Assembly (NCBI RefSeq): GCF_000302595.1
Contig: NZ_JH947126.1
Span: 835,223 to 899,222 of the forward strand
Reading direction: 5' to 3'
Source: Pedobacter arcticus A12
GTDB lineage: Bacteria > Bacteroidota > Bacteroidia > Sphingobacteriales > Sphingobacteriaceae
DNA: 64,000 bases
This document shows positions 28,405 through 38,161 of this stretch, one piece after another; positions within the stretch are counted from its first letter, which is position 1; every line of letters begins with the position of its first letter. The translations under genes and the position numbers were made by a program. The notes beneath the pieces were generated by a model that was given only the letters and a program-made list of their open reading frames with translations, had not been told where the DNA came from and did no database searches.

Positions 28405-29168
28405 GCTTTTTCTCTTTTTGAATTGCCATTTAAACAAGCAACCATCGTCTCTATAACTCTTTTAGTTTCTTCGGAATCTCTAACTTGGATACAAGCTACG
28501 CCAGTTTTCTTTGCCGGATGATCGTTTCCGCCCTCAAACAGCGCATCGCCTATAAAAATCATTTCAGAAATTTTAATGTCTAAAACCTCCTCAAGTTTAT
28601 GTATGCCGTAAGCTTTATCAATGCCGGCTTTAGTAATATCTACGGAAGTGGTTCCGCCCATTGTTATCGAAAATTGTTGCAGAGATTTATCCAGTGTATT
28701 TTTAATCTTTTTCCGTTTAGAAAAATCACTGTCCCAATCTTTTTTTTCCGCTAACGGAGCTTTTTGTCCCAATGCAGAAAAAGTAATTTGGCTTCCACGG
28801 TCTTCAATCTGCTCTCCCCAAGTTTTTTTGATATCCAGTCCTGCGTCTTTAACCGCTTGGTTTAACTTATCTATGATTTTTGTTTTTTCGGTATCAGTAA
28901 AATTCTCTGCATACAATTGTTGCCAACTTTCTTTGTATTGATAGAATTTAGTGCCACACGTGGGAAGTATGGAGAGTTTACGTTGCAAATCTTTTCTGGT
29001 TAAATGATCTAAAATCTGCTTTTCAAACTGTGACCAGTCGCCACCAGATATAATTGCAACATGTACAACTTTTAACAAAGCGCTTAAATGACCTGCCATT
29101 TCAATATCTATCGCAGATTTGCTTTTAGCTAATGTGCCGTCTAAATCAAAAATAATAAGCTTTTTCAT
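28401..29168 (-). CDS. HAD-IIB phosphatase / phosphomannomutase-like protein
   Basis: A 255-residue protein with HAD motif I FDLDGTL (D8, D10), motif II VAIISGG, and a motif IV region GDALFEGGNDHP like eukaryotic-type phosphomannomutases, which have GD...GGNDHE. The cap is of the C2b type. It could interconvert mannose 1-phosphate and mannose 6-phosphate or act as a sugar-phosphate phosphatase. Translational coupling to the GH130 gene fits use of mannose 1-phosphate. Confidence 0.85.
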   Translation of the reverse strand: MKKLIIFDLDGTLAKSKSAIDIEMAGHLSALLKVVHVAIISGGDWSQFEKQILDHLTRKDLQRKLSILPTCGTKFYQYKESWQQLYAENFTDTEKTKIIDKLNQAVKDAGLDIKKTWGEQIEDRGSQITFSALGQKAPLAEKKDWDSDFSKRKKIKNTLDKSLQQFSITMGGTTSVDITKAGIDKAYGIHKLEEVLDIKISEMIFIGDALFEGGNDHPAKKTGVACIQVRDSEETKRVIETMVACLNGNSKREKA

Positions 29169-29610
29169 GAATTGTTTTAATATAAGGTTAAAGCTTCTAT
29201 GACATTGTTGATATTATTAAATTAAGCAACTAACCTTTATTCCGATTCCGTAGCTGGCTGATTGGAATCACTAGCCAAGGAAAAAAGAACCCTTTTTTAA
29301 GCACAGGTGGAAAACGTTGCCTTAAAAAAAATGTGCAAAAGAACCTAGGGATTCCCACAACGCCTTTTCGCTTTGCCTTGAACCTCGCTTAGCAATTGCA
29401 CAGAAAAAGGGGCAATGCGCAAATACGCTAACTATCACCTTCAGTACCTTTACGCTTAAAATCAGTGTTTATGCTTCGAAATAACACGACAACAAAGAAA
29501 CTTTCGACTACAAACGCCTAAAAAGCATTAATTAAAAAAGTTCTAATTTGTTAAATCTACTGCTCAACGGTATCAATAATTAACTAAACAATATATCAAA
29601 AAACTATGTT
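29169..29610. other. Intergenic region, no gene seen
   Basis: These 442 bases between the HAD gene and the CheB/CheR kinase hold a G/C-richer central part (about 29250-29420) similar in character to the intergenic segment near 3500, and AT-rich flanks. No ORF with protein-like composition, no strong hairpin and no RNA gene could be supported. Confidence 0.45.
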
Positions 29611-32600
29611 TTATATCAAAAAGAAAACTTTAAAAGTACATCCCTTTCCTAGCTCGCAGGCTGCTTCAACTTTACCGCCAGATGCGTTAATAATTTTACG
29701 GATAAGGTATAACCCAACTCCCGTACCTTCAACATCTGCACTTACGCGTACATATTTGTCAAAAATATTTTCTATATCCTTCTGAGCTATTCCGATACCG
29801 TTATCTTCTACTGTCAATATAATAAAATCACCTATTTTTTCGGTTCTGATAATGATTTCAGTATCATGATTTGGCTTGATAAATTTGAGTGCATTGCCAA
29901 TTAAGTTTAGCATCACGCTTCTCAGATTTTTTTTTGCAAATCTAACTTCAGCGTGTTGAAAATCAGTTTTAAATACAGCCTTGGTAAGCCTAATTTTCTC
30001 AGATAGCACCTTTTTAATTTCCTCAAAAAGTGCTGGAAAACTTTCGAAATCGTCGCTGGTGTTTTCTGATTCGATTTGGCCGACCTTAGCTAAATCACCA
30101 ATAATGGTTTTAAAATTGGTGACTGCTTTATTCATCATTCCCGAAAGCTTCATCACCTCTGGGTCTTTGGTGTCCAATTTATCATTAAGTATGCCCAACA
30201 ACATTTCAATATTCAAAATTGGTGCATTCAAATCGTGTGAAGCACCAAAAACAAAATTATTCAAATCCGCATTTATCCGTAAAAGGCTTTGGTTACTTCC
30301 GTCAAGATTACGGTTGCTAACATCCAAGCTTTTATTGCTGATATCCAACTCTCCAAGCAGTTTTTTTAGCTCGGTAATATCATAAAAACTAATAATGGCA
30401 CCGTCAGGGTCTGTACTGTTCCTTTTAAGATAGGGCATCGTCATTACCTGATAGACATTGCCATCTATCGCTTCGGCCTCTTGCGTAATCGTTTCTCCGT
30501 TTTGGATAACTTTTTTTACATCTTCAATTAGCGTTTCAAATTTTATATTGGTGGTAATATTACTCAGTGGGCGTCCAATATCGCTTTCGCGGATATTGAT
30601 ATGTTTTACAGCACCTGGAGAATACCTTTTAAGCAACAAGTTTTGATCAACAAACAGTTGTCCGTTGGTATTGCTTCTGAAATAATTGTTTAAATCATCG
30701 TTCAAATCCGTTAGTTTATCAATTGTACCCTGATGGTCTTTGTTAACCGTTTGTAGTTCCTCGTTTACCGACTGTAGTTCCTCGTTGGCACTTTGCATTT
30801 CTTCATTGGCCGACTGCATTTCCTCATTAGAAGACTGCAATTCTTCATTAAAAGACTGCATGCTCTCGTTTGAAGATTCAATACCTTCATGCGCTACATC
30901 CAACGCATGTTTCAATTGTGCAACCTCTTCTTCTAAACTAACAACGTGTTCTTTGGTTACTTCATTAATATCCTGCACATAAATTACATTATTTTCGGGT
31001 GTTTTAGCGTCACTATCTGTAAATAAAATCAATAATAAACGCTCTTCAGAACCAGTTATAAAAAACGGACTAATTACAATATCCAGCAAGCTTGTTTTTG
31101 CATCAGCGGTAGCTTCTAAATTAAGTCCTTTAAGCGTAACCCGTTCATTTAATTGCAGCGCTTTGTGGGTGGAAGCTTTAACTGAGATTGCAATATGCAC
31201 AGGCAAAAGATCGGGCAGGTTGTAGTTGAAGTTGATGTTCTTTAAATATTTTTTGGTGTCACCAAACGACTCTACAACGGATAATTTTTCATCGGTACAA
31301 ACACCATTTAGCTTGCACTCTTTTACAAGCGCCGCGTTAACCTGATCACGCAGACCGGATTTAGAAACTGGCGCAATTACTTTCTTACTAACTTCTATTC
31401 TGGTGGTTTTAATATCGCCAATTAAGCTAGATGAAAATGCATCAAACCTAACAGTTCTACCAATTTTATTACTCTTTAGTATGTTCCATTTTGCACTAAC
31501 TTCATTAAATCCATCTTTAATTGCTGTTGTGCTTTCGCTCGGTCCTAAAAAAAGATAGCCACCTTCTTTTAATCCAAAATGGAGCATGGCAAAAACCTTA
31601 TGTTGCAAAGTTGAATTAAGGTAAATCAACAAGTTACGGCAACTGATAAGATCTATATTGCAATACGGCGGATTTTTAGTGAGATCATGCTGGGCAAATA
31701 CCAGCATTTTCCTGATTTCGTGTTTTACCTTATAAGTATCGTCTTCTTTTGTAAAAAACTGCTGAAGCCTTTCTTTAGACACCGTTTTTTTAATACTTTC
31801 CGGATAAATGCCTTTAGAAGCCTTATCAAGAGCTACTTTACTAATGTCTGAGGCAAAAATCTTTACCTCCATGTTTTTAGGATGCTTAATTAAATACTCT
31901 TTGATTAAAATCGCCATAGAATACGCCTCCTCGCCGTTAGCACAGCCAGCCACCCAAACTTTTAGTACTTGCGTATTGTTTTGCGAAATAATTTTTGGAA
32001 TAACTGTATCCTCAATAATTTTAAAAGCGTCCGCATCCCTGAAAAAAGAGCTTACATTAATCAAAAAATCATTAGCCAACAAGTTAATTTCTTCCGAGTT
32101 TTTTTTCAAAAACTCATAGTATAAATCTACGGTCCTCAAGTTCTGATGCACCATTCTCCGCTTGATACGACGGATAATTGTAGGGCGTTTATAGTCAGAA
32201 AAATCAAGTGGCAACTGTTTTTTAATGAGGTTAAATATTTTTTCTAACGCTTCTTCACTGATTTCCTCAGATGTTTGGCCGTCTGCTGATTCTGCTAAGC
32301 CATCTTTAACATATTCATCAATAAACTCGGGCATTGCCTTGGGCGAAAGAACCTGACCAACACAACCTGTGGCAATGGCTGCCAATGGCATTCCATTAAA
32401 ACTAGCTGTATCTGGGTCTTGTACTAAAACCAGCCCGCCAGCATTCTTGATTGCTTCAATACCTTTTGAGCCGTCTTTACCTGTTCCAGAAAGTATAACA
32501 CCAATCGCTTTATCCCCGCGTTCTTTTGCAAGGGATTCAAAAAAGCAATCAATGGTCATGTGAGGACGTGGTTGGTCGGTTTTATCAGACATGATAAGCC

Positions 32601-32874
32601 TACCCTTTTCCACAGTCATAAATTTTGAGCTGGGTATCAGGTAAACGGTATTGGCTTTAATATCTACATTTTCAATAGCTTCAATTACGGTTAACTTACT
32701 GTGTTGCGCAAGTATTTGAACCATCTGGCTTTTAAAATCAGCAGAGAGGTGCTGTATCACAATGTATGATACGGAGTCTAACGGAGTATAGTCAAAAAAG
32801 GTGGAAATTGCCTCTAAACCTCCCGCAGATGCACCAATTGCGATAACATATTGTGGATCTTCAATATTATTCAT
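29611..32874 (-). CDS. CheB-CheR-PAS-histidine kinase hybrid
   Basis: A 1087-residue cytoplasmic hybrid. A CheB methylesterase domain occupies about 8-190, with catalytic S16 in GASAGG, QHLSADFKS and LSGTGKDGSKG. A CheR methyltransferase follows at about 210-480 (YKRPTIIRRIKRRM, VWVAGCANGEEAYSMAI, DLISCRNLLIYL). Next comes a sensor region with NGVCTDEKLSVVESFGD, and a heptad coiled coil made of repeated (LM)Q-S-x-N-E-E units at about 670-745. A PAS domain (about 765-875), a HisKA-like helix with GASHDLNAP, and a HATPase with DNGIGIAQ and GTGVGLYLIRKI complete the protein. It lies ten bases after its paralogue at 32885 and is probably co-transcribed. Confidence 0.93.
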   Translation of the reverse strand: MNNIEDPQYVIAIGASAGGLEAISTFFDYTPLDSVSYIVIQHLSADFKSQMVQILAQHSKLTVIEAIENVDIKANTVYLIPSSKFMTVEKGRLIMSDKTDQPRPHMTIDCFFESLAKERGDKAIGVILSGTGKDGSKGIEAIKNAGGLVLVQDPDTASFNGMPLAAIATGCVGQVLSPKAMPEFIDEYVKDGLAESADGQTSEEISEEALEKIFNLIKKQLPLDFSDYKRPTIIRRIKRRMVHQNLRTVDLYYEFLKKNSEEINLLANDFLINVSSFFRDADAFKIIEDTVIPKIISQNNTQVLKVWVAGCANGEEAYSMAILIKEYLIKHPKNMEVKIFASDISKVALDKASKGIYPESIKKTVSKERLQQFFTKEDDTYKVKHEIRKMLVFAQHDLTKNPPYCNIDLISCRNLLIYLNSTLQHKVFAMLHFGLKEGGYLFLGPSESTTAIKDGFNEVSAKWNILKSNKIGRTVRFDAFSSSLIGDIKTTRIEVSKKVIAPVSKSGLRDQVNAALVKECKLNGVCTDEKLSVVESFGDTKKYLKNINFNYNLPDLLPVHIAISVKASTHKALQLNERVTLKGLNLEATADAKTSLLDIVISPFFITGSEERLLLILFTDSDAKTPENNVIYVQDINEVTKEHVVSLEEEVAQLKHALDVAHEGIESSNESMQSFNEELQSSNEEMQSANEEMQSANEELQSVNEELQTVNKDHQGTIDKLTDLNDDLNNYFRSNTNGQLFVDQNLLLKRYSPGAVKHINIRESDIGRPLSNITTNIKFETLIEDVKKVIQNGETITQEAEAIDGNVYQVMTMPYLKRNSTDPDGAIISFYDITELKKLLGELDISNKSLDVSNRNLDGSNQSLLRINADLNNFVFGASHDLNAPILNIEMLLGILNDKLDTKDPEVMKLSGMMNKAVTNFKTIIGDLAKVGQIESENTSDDFESFPALFEEIKKVLSEKIRLTKAVFKTDFQHAEVRFAKKNLRSVMLNLIGNALKFIKPNHDTEIIIRTEKIGDFIILTVEDNGIGIAQKDIENIFDKYVRVSADVEGTGVGLYLIRKIINASGGKVEAACELGKGCTFKVFFLI

Positions 32875-32884
32875 GCTGTTTAAT

Positions 32885-34702
32885 TTAAGCTATTTGATCA
32901 ATTGGTTTAACCGGAAAAACAAGCGTAAAAGTTGTTCCTTCGCCCAGTTTACTTTCAAACTTAATTTTGCCGTTCATCATTGCCGTGTACCTGCTCACTA
33001 TATTTAAGCCCAAGCCAGTACCGGGTATATTTCCAATATTTTGTGCTCTGTAAAATGGTTCAAATAAATGGAGCTGGTCTTTGTCTGGAATTCCCATCCC
33101 GTTATCCTTGATTACAATCGTCAACTCATCCGCAATAATTGTGGTAGAAAATTCAATTAAAGATTCTGGACCCGAATATTTGATTGCATTACTAATTAAA
33201 TTAATAATACCATTCTTAAGCATAGACGAATTTAAAGTAACCATACGATCCACACCGGTATGCTTGTAAGTTATTTGTTGCTCTTTCTTTGTGAGCGATT
33301 CCATGTCTTCAGCAATCTCTTCTGCAAATTCAACCATATCCAAAGTGTTAAGGATTGGATTTATTTTGCCTGTCTCCAAAATTTCCACGGATAAAAAATC
33401 ATTTAAAATGTTCGTTAAATTTTTGACCGCATTTTTAATGGTTTCAGCATATTTTTTTAACGCAATATTGTCGGAGTCAAGAGCTACTTTACCGATTAAT
33501 GCTGCCGAAAGTTGTATAGCGGTAAGCGGGGTTTTAAATTCATGAGATGCCATAGAAACAAAGCGACTTTTTAGCACATTTAACTGCTTTTCCTTTGCAA
33601 GAGATTCCGTTAATTGTTCACGGCTCGATTCAATAATGGCTACCGAATCTGTCAAGCTTTTATTACTGATGTCTAATGCGGCAAGTAGTTTTTTAAATTC
33701 AGTAATATCGTAAAAGCTGATGATGGCACCATCGGTTTTGCCTGTATCTTTTAAAACGTAGGGCATAGTCATCACTTGGTACATTTTGCCATCAGAAGAT
33801 TCTGCTTCTTTTACAATAATTTGCCCGTCAAGCATGACTTGCTTAACATCTGCGACAAGTGTTTCAAGCTTTATGTTGGTAGTAATATCCCCAAATGGTC
33901 TACCAATGTCGCTTTTTTGAAGATTAATATGCTTAACAGTACCTGCTGAATACCTTTTGAGCATCAGGTTATGATCAACAAATAGCTGCCCATTGGTGTT
34001 GCTACGGAAATAATTATTTAAGTCGTTATTAGATTCGGTTAGCTCGGCGTTGGTTTGTTGTTGTTCCTTATTAATAGTCTGCAATTCTTCGTTCACAGAT
34101 TGTAGTTCTTCATTGGAACTGTGCATTTCCTCATTGGCAGACTGCAGTTCCTCATTAAAGGATTGGATATTTTCATTAGAAGAATTAACCAATTCGTAAG
34201 CCGTATTTAACTTGTTTTTTGCGTCTTCTATTTCACGCTCCAAACTAGTCAGATAGTTCATGTTTAATTTTTTGTGATCGCCTGACGAGGTAGTGAATTT
34301 ATTTTTATGCTTTTTTTTATTTGAACTAAAAAGGACAAGCAGTTGCGGGGTATTGTTTTTAGTAGGCAATGGACTAATTAAAACATTAACAAAATAGTTT
34401 TCTGCAAAATCTCCACCGCTGAAATCTAAATCGTTTAACGCTATCGGCTCTTGCTTTTCCAGCGTTTGATGGGCTGCAGCTTTTATAATTAACGCAATAT
34501 TATCCGGTAATAGCTCCGTAAGCTGAAAGTTGAAATTGTCGTTTTTAAGGTAAATGGTGGTATCTCCAAATGCCTTTATCACGTTCAGATGCTCGTCTGT
34601 GCATACTCCCGTTAATCCAGCTGCTTCAAGAATATCGGTTTGTTCATCATTGGTTGTCGTATCTATTGTTTTAGACATGGCTGATTTTTTTTCGTTTTGC
34701 AC
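32885..34702 (-). CDS. PAS-histidine kinase, paralogue of the CheB/CheR hybrid's C-terminal half
   Basis: A 605-residue soluble kinase. Residues about 30-130 (TGVCTDEHLNVIKAFGD, NFNFQLTELLPDNIALIIKA) match the equivalent part of the 1087-residue neighbour. A heptad coiled coil (about 165-235) and the PAS domain (SNTNGQLFVDHNLMLKRYS) match too. It then has a standard HisKA (MASHEFKTPLTAIQ, H near 388) and HATPase (NLISNAIKYSG, DNGMGIP, GTGLGLNIV). It lacks CheB and CheR. The pair looks like a duplication in which one copy kept the receptor-modifying enzymes. Confidence 0.9.
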   Translation of the reverse strand: MQNEKKSAMSKTIDTTTNDEQTDILEAAGLTGVCTDEHLNVIKAFGDTTIYLKNDNFNFQLTELLPDNIALIIKAAAHQTLEKQEPIALNDLDFSGGDFAENYFVNVLISPLPTKNNTPQLLVLFSSNKKKHKNKFTTSSGDHKKLNMNYLTSLEREIEDAKNKLNTAYELVNSSNENIQSFNEELQSANEEMHSSNEELQSVNEELQTINKEQQQTNAELTESNNDLNNYFRSNTNGQLFVDHNLMLKRYSAGTVKHINLQKSDIGRPFGDITTNIKLETLVADVKQVMLDGQIIVKEAESSDGKMYQVMTMPYVLKDTGKTDGAIISFYDITEFKKLLAALDISNKSLTDSVAIIESSREQLTESLAKEKQLNVLKSRFVSMASHEFKTPLTAIQLSAALIGKVALDSDNIALKKYAETIKNAVKNLTNILNDFLSVEILETGKINPILNTLDMVEFAEEIAEDMESLTKKEQQITYKHTGVDRMVTLNSSMLKNGIINLISNAIKYSGPESLIEFSTTIIADELTIVIKDNGMGIPDKDQLHLFEPFYRAQNIGNIPGTGLGLNIVSRYTAMMNGKIKFESKLGEGTTFTLVFPVKPIDQIA

Positions 34703-34891
34703 TGCTTTAAGTTTTATAGCTAATTGCTCACGTATTCAATTTATCGTTTGGAGAGAACAGAGGAAAGTATATAAATGTAACGTATTATAATTCAGTAAAT
34801 AGGATTATAATTTCGAGTATAATTGATGTTGGTTTGCAATTATCAAACTCGTGGGATTTTTATTGATATTTTTTTAAAAAGCAGGTGTTTC

Positions 34892-35505
34892 TTAAATATC
34901 ATATTCCAGGCTTTCGCCGATTTTGCCTAACCGGGTTTGGTTACCAATTGCTGTTATTGTGGCGATGGCCAATCCGCTGGCGACAGTTGTACCATGAAAA
35001 ATTAAATTATCTTTTGAGGATTTGTCTTTGTAAACGGAGAGCGATTCTCCCATAAGGATACTTTCGTTGGCGGAAAAATCATTAGAATGAATAATTATGC
35101 CATCTGCAGTAATCGAACTGCCTTCTTGTACCATCAAGCTGTCGCCTACCACTAGCTTTTTATTTCTATCACTTTCCCATCCCTAATTACCTTACACTTA
35201 GGCTGTGAATAGTCTTTAAGTTTTTCGAACGCATTTCGACTTCTAGAATCCTGATAAAGGGAGATTCCCGCAACCAACACAATTGCTAAAGCAGGGAAAA
35301 CACCATCTCCAGGTTGTTCGCTTGCAAAATAAATACAGGAAGTAACCAGCAATAAAATGACCATTGGTTCTTTCGTCAATCCTTTTAGGGCATCAAAAAA
35401 TCCGTTTGACTTTCTAAATGACAAACTGTTGGCGCCATTTTTTAATCTGGACTTCTCCACAGCACCCTTACTTAGTCCTTGTACGTCAAAATTATTCACG
35501 TCCAT
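34892..35505 (-). pseudogene. Remnant of a P-type cation ATPase
   Basis: The first reading frame (35505-35152) encodes an N-terminal cation-ATPase domain and two membrane helices and ends at RDGKVIEIKS. The continuation LVVGDSLMVQEGSSITADGI appears in another frame (from 35152), so at least one small deletion lies at about 35152-35165. The second piece has the actuator motif as MGES and stops after LGKIGESLE. The phosphorylation, nucleotide-binding and C-terminal membrane parts are missing. The usual length is 800-900 residues; about 200 remain. It cannot be active. Confidence 0.9.
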
Positions 35506-35532
35506 TTTGTTGATCTATTATAAGTAGAAGGA

Positions 35533-37158
35533 TTAATCTTTAGCTTTTCCAGAATCGTCTAAAATCATATCAGCCAAACGTTCATCCAAATCGTAAATAT
35601 CTTTTCTAAAATTCAGCTTTTTATCTTGCCCAACAAATGCAGTAAAGTAGGCAATAAACACAGGCACTTTATCTTTGAGCGTTACATATTTTTGATTTCC
35701 ACTTTTCATGGCCGAATTGATTTTCTCCGCCGTCCACGAAGCATCATTACGAAGAAGGAAGTTTGCAAGTTTCACTGGTTGTTCCACGCGAATACATCCA
35801 TGACTAAAAGCTCTGGAGGTTTCCCCGAATAATGATTTAGCTGGCGTATCATGCAGGTAAGTATTATAGCTGTTTGGAAAAAGGAATTTTACCAATCCTA
35901 AAGAATTGTTGGCGCCAGGTTTTTGCCTTACAATTGGCAAACCATTTCTATAGCCGGTAATCTCCATATCGTGAGTAGAAATATAGTTGGGTTTTTTTCT
36001 GATATGCGGAAGTATTTCATTTCTCACAATACTTTCAGGGATATTCCAATAAGGTCTAAAAACTACATATTTTACTTCTCCGTAAAATAATGTAGTGGGA
36101 TGGCTGGTTTGACCAACTACCACATTACAATTCCATAACAAAGTATCGGCATGAAAAACATGAAGCTTAAAATCGGGAATATTTACAGCGAGCACATCCT
36201 GATAAGTGGAAATAGGCAACCAGCGATTTCGTTCCATATTTACTATAATTTGGCGAATCCTACTTTTTAAAGGAATGTTTAGGGTACGGATGGTTTCTGG
36301 ACCTATTTTACCATCAATACTTAAACCATTTCTTTTTTGAAAACTTTCAACAGCTTGATATAGTTCTTCATCAAATACAGCAGTGGTATCTCCCTTGTAA
36401 TCTCCTAATAAATAAAATCGCTTTTTTACATCAGTAACAATGTTTGAAGTGTCGCCTTGGATTAAGGTACCCGAAGTTTGGATGGTATTCCAATTGTTTA
36501 GTTGCTCTAAAGCTTTGTACTTTTTTAAATAGTCTTTCAGTAAAGCATATTGCCTATAAACGGGTTCTTTAGCGTCTAAATCTTTGTATTTTAAAAGGCT
36601 ATCCAAATAATATTCGTAATTCACTTTTTTACGTGGGAGGTGCCATTTCAAAGATTCGCTCACAGCTTTGTCCATGCCGTCCCAACTCAATTTAGAAAAC
36701 GCAAAGTATTGGGCAGTAAGCATCAGTTCCAACAAAATATTTGGTTTCTTCTGATATTTATCGACCGCATAAAACAAAGAATCTAATTCTTTGCGGTAAG
36801 GAATAGTTTGATAAATCCCCTCTTCTTCTAGGTTGATAATTCTGTTATATAAATTACCCGCTTGTTCAATGGGTAGGCCATTTTCAAACCATGCATAAGC
36901 GTATGCTCTAGTTCTGTAAAAAGTACCAACATCTATTTTTACTTTGTCAATTTGCGGATAAATTTTAAAGAATTCTTCAATCTCTAAACTATCAAAAGTA
37001 AGTTCAACTTGCTCGCTAAAGCTTCCTTTTAGGCTCTGCTCCCAACTTTCTTGTAGTTTATTTGTTGAGTTTTCATTTACCGCCGTTTGCCCGCAACCGA
37101 TGAAAGAAAAAGCGACGAAGAAAAGAGTAAATGCAAAGCGAATGATTTGAACGTTCAT
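35533..37158 (-). CDS. L,D-transpeptidase (YcbB-like YkuD) lipoprotein
   Basis: I choose the start at 37158 (541 residues) rather than 37206, because it opens directly on a signal peptide ending in SFIGC (lipobox) and leaves a ten-base gap to the upstream gene. After a helical scaffold, a peptidoglycan-binding domain occurs near residues 250-300 (LYQAVESFQKRNGLSIDGKI). The YkuD domain (about 320-480) has the catalytic C455 in SHGCIRVEQ. Such enzymes form 3-3 crosslinks in peptidoglycan or attach proteins to it, acting in the periplasm. It is linked to envelope stress in other bacteria. Confidence 0.9.
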   Translation of the reverse strand: MNVQIIRFAFTLFFVAFSFIGCGQTAVNENSTNKLQESWEQSLKGSFSEQVELTFDSLEIEEFFKIYPQIDKVKIDVGTFYRTRAYAYAWFENGLPIEQAGNLYNRIINLEEEGIYQTIPYRKELDSLFYAVDKYQKKPNILLELMLTAQYFAFSKLSWDGMDKAVSESLKWHLPRKKVNYEYYLDSLLKYKDLDAKEPVYRQYALLKDYLKKYKALEQLNNWNTIQTSGTLIQGDTSNIVTDVKKRFYLLGDYKGDTTAVFDEELYQAVESFQKRNGLSIDGKIGPETIRTLNIPLKSRIRQIIVNMERNRWLPISTYQDVLAVNIPDFKLHVFHADTLLWNCNVVVGQTSHPTTLFYGEVKYVVFRPYWNIPESIVRNEILPHIRKKPNYISTHDMEITGYRNGLPIVRQKPGANNSLGLVKFLFPNSYNTYLHDTPAKSLFGETSRAFSHGCIRVEQPVKLANFLLRNDASWTAEKINSAMKSGNQKYVTLKDKVPVFIAYFTAFVGQDKKLNFRKDIYDLDERLADMILDDSGKAKD

Positions 37159-37168
37159 CTGAAAATTA

Positions 37169-37600
37169 TTATTTGGAAAGCAAGTGATGCTTATTTTCTT
37201 CTTCAAAAATATTTTCGCTTAAGGCATACAGATTTTTGCGAACTGCTCGCTCTTCTGCAAATAGGCTTTTTATTTCTTTGGAAATTTCAGCATTTTCATT
37301 TAGTAATTCCATACCTATTTCCGATTGGTCTTTAATTGCCGAAGCCAGCAGACCTTGATGTTTGACAATAACCTCTTTCAGCAGTTGTCGCTTTTCACTG
37401 AGTTTAGTCAAACTTATATTTATGGGATAAAGTCCTTCAATTTTTCTTTCATGAATAGCTAAGGTGATGACTTTATCAAACAGCTTTCTAAAAAACCGCA
37501 CTTCTTCGTCCAAAAACAAAATATCGGAAAGCCATTCTTTGTTTTTAAGATAAAGTTCTTGTAGTTCGGCGGATAATTGCTTTTGCACCATGGTTTCCAT
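37169..37600 (-). CDS. Hypothetical 143-residue helical protein
   Basis: No family recognised. The protein is almost fully alpha-helical and charged, with heptad-like leucine spacing (LYLKNKEWLSDILFLDEEV; later KQLLKEVIVKHQGLLASAI-like stretches), so a coiled-coil bundle is likely. No signal peptide or membrane helix. It ends ten bases before the L,D-transpeptidase start, so it may share its transcript. METMVQ at 37600 or the ATG three codons later could start it. Confidence 0.7.
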   Translation of the reverse strand: METMVQKQLSAELQELYLKNKEWLSDILFLDEEVRFFRKLFDKVITLAIHERKIEGLYPINISLTKLSEKRQLLKEVIVKHQGLLASAIKDQSEIGMELLNENAEISKEIKSLFAEERAVRKNLYALSENIFEEENKHHLLSK

Positions 37601-37694
37601 AATTAGTTGTTTTGTAGGTTATTGAATTGATTGGAACTGGCTTTATTTGGTCTGTAAACGATTATTCGTTTACGTCTTGTATTGTCTTTCAATT

Positions 37695-37940
37695 TTATAC
37701 AGACTGAACGACTTTCTCATTAATAACTTTAAAATTCTTTTCGATCAAAAATAATTGCTTATCATGATTCCATTCTAAAGACGCGGACCAGTTTCCGTCG
37801 GCTAAATCCTTTGATTTTATGTGTACAGTGAAATTTTCATCACTGATGAAAGTGAAGTTTTTAACTGTTTTCGTCGCCTTATTTCTTAACTGAACTCTTC
37901 CTTGAACAGGATGAACAAATTGGATATCTAAAGTTTTCAT
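37695..37940 (-). CDS. Small hypothetical protein, weakly FixH-like
   Basis: I choose ATG at 37940 (81 residues) over 38006, because GGAAAGGAGG lies nine bases upstream, an unusually strong Shine-Dalgarno sequence for this phylum. The product is soluble and strand-rich, with DGNWSASLEWNHDKQLFLIE near residues 46-65. The W..SLEW....F.IEK pattern recalls the C-terminal part of FixH-type proteins, but the membrane anchor of FixH is absent. Function unknown. Confidence 0.6.
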   Translation of the reverse strand: MKTLDIQFVHPVQGRVQLRNKATKTVKNFTFISDENFTVHIKSKDLADGNWSASLEWNHDKQLFLIEKNFKVINEKVVQSV

Positions 37941-38161
37941 AAGATTTTTCCTCCTTTCCAAATTTGAGTAAAATTGAGGATAAAAAGAGTGAGGAAGGTC
38001 ATACATTTAAATGACTTGTTCTTTGTTTTCCAAGTATTTAGATATTTAGAAGAGTTTTTATCGTAAAGGTAATCGAGGTTTCCCGTAGCGGTTCTATCGG
38101 TAAGTGAATTGCGCCAATATTTGAAAATTACCCGCTATAGATAACGGACCGACTTTCATTC

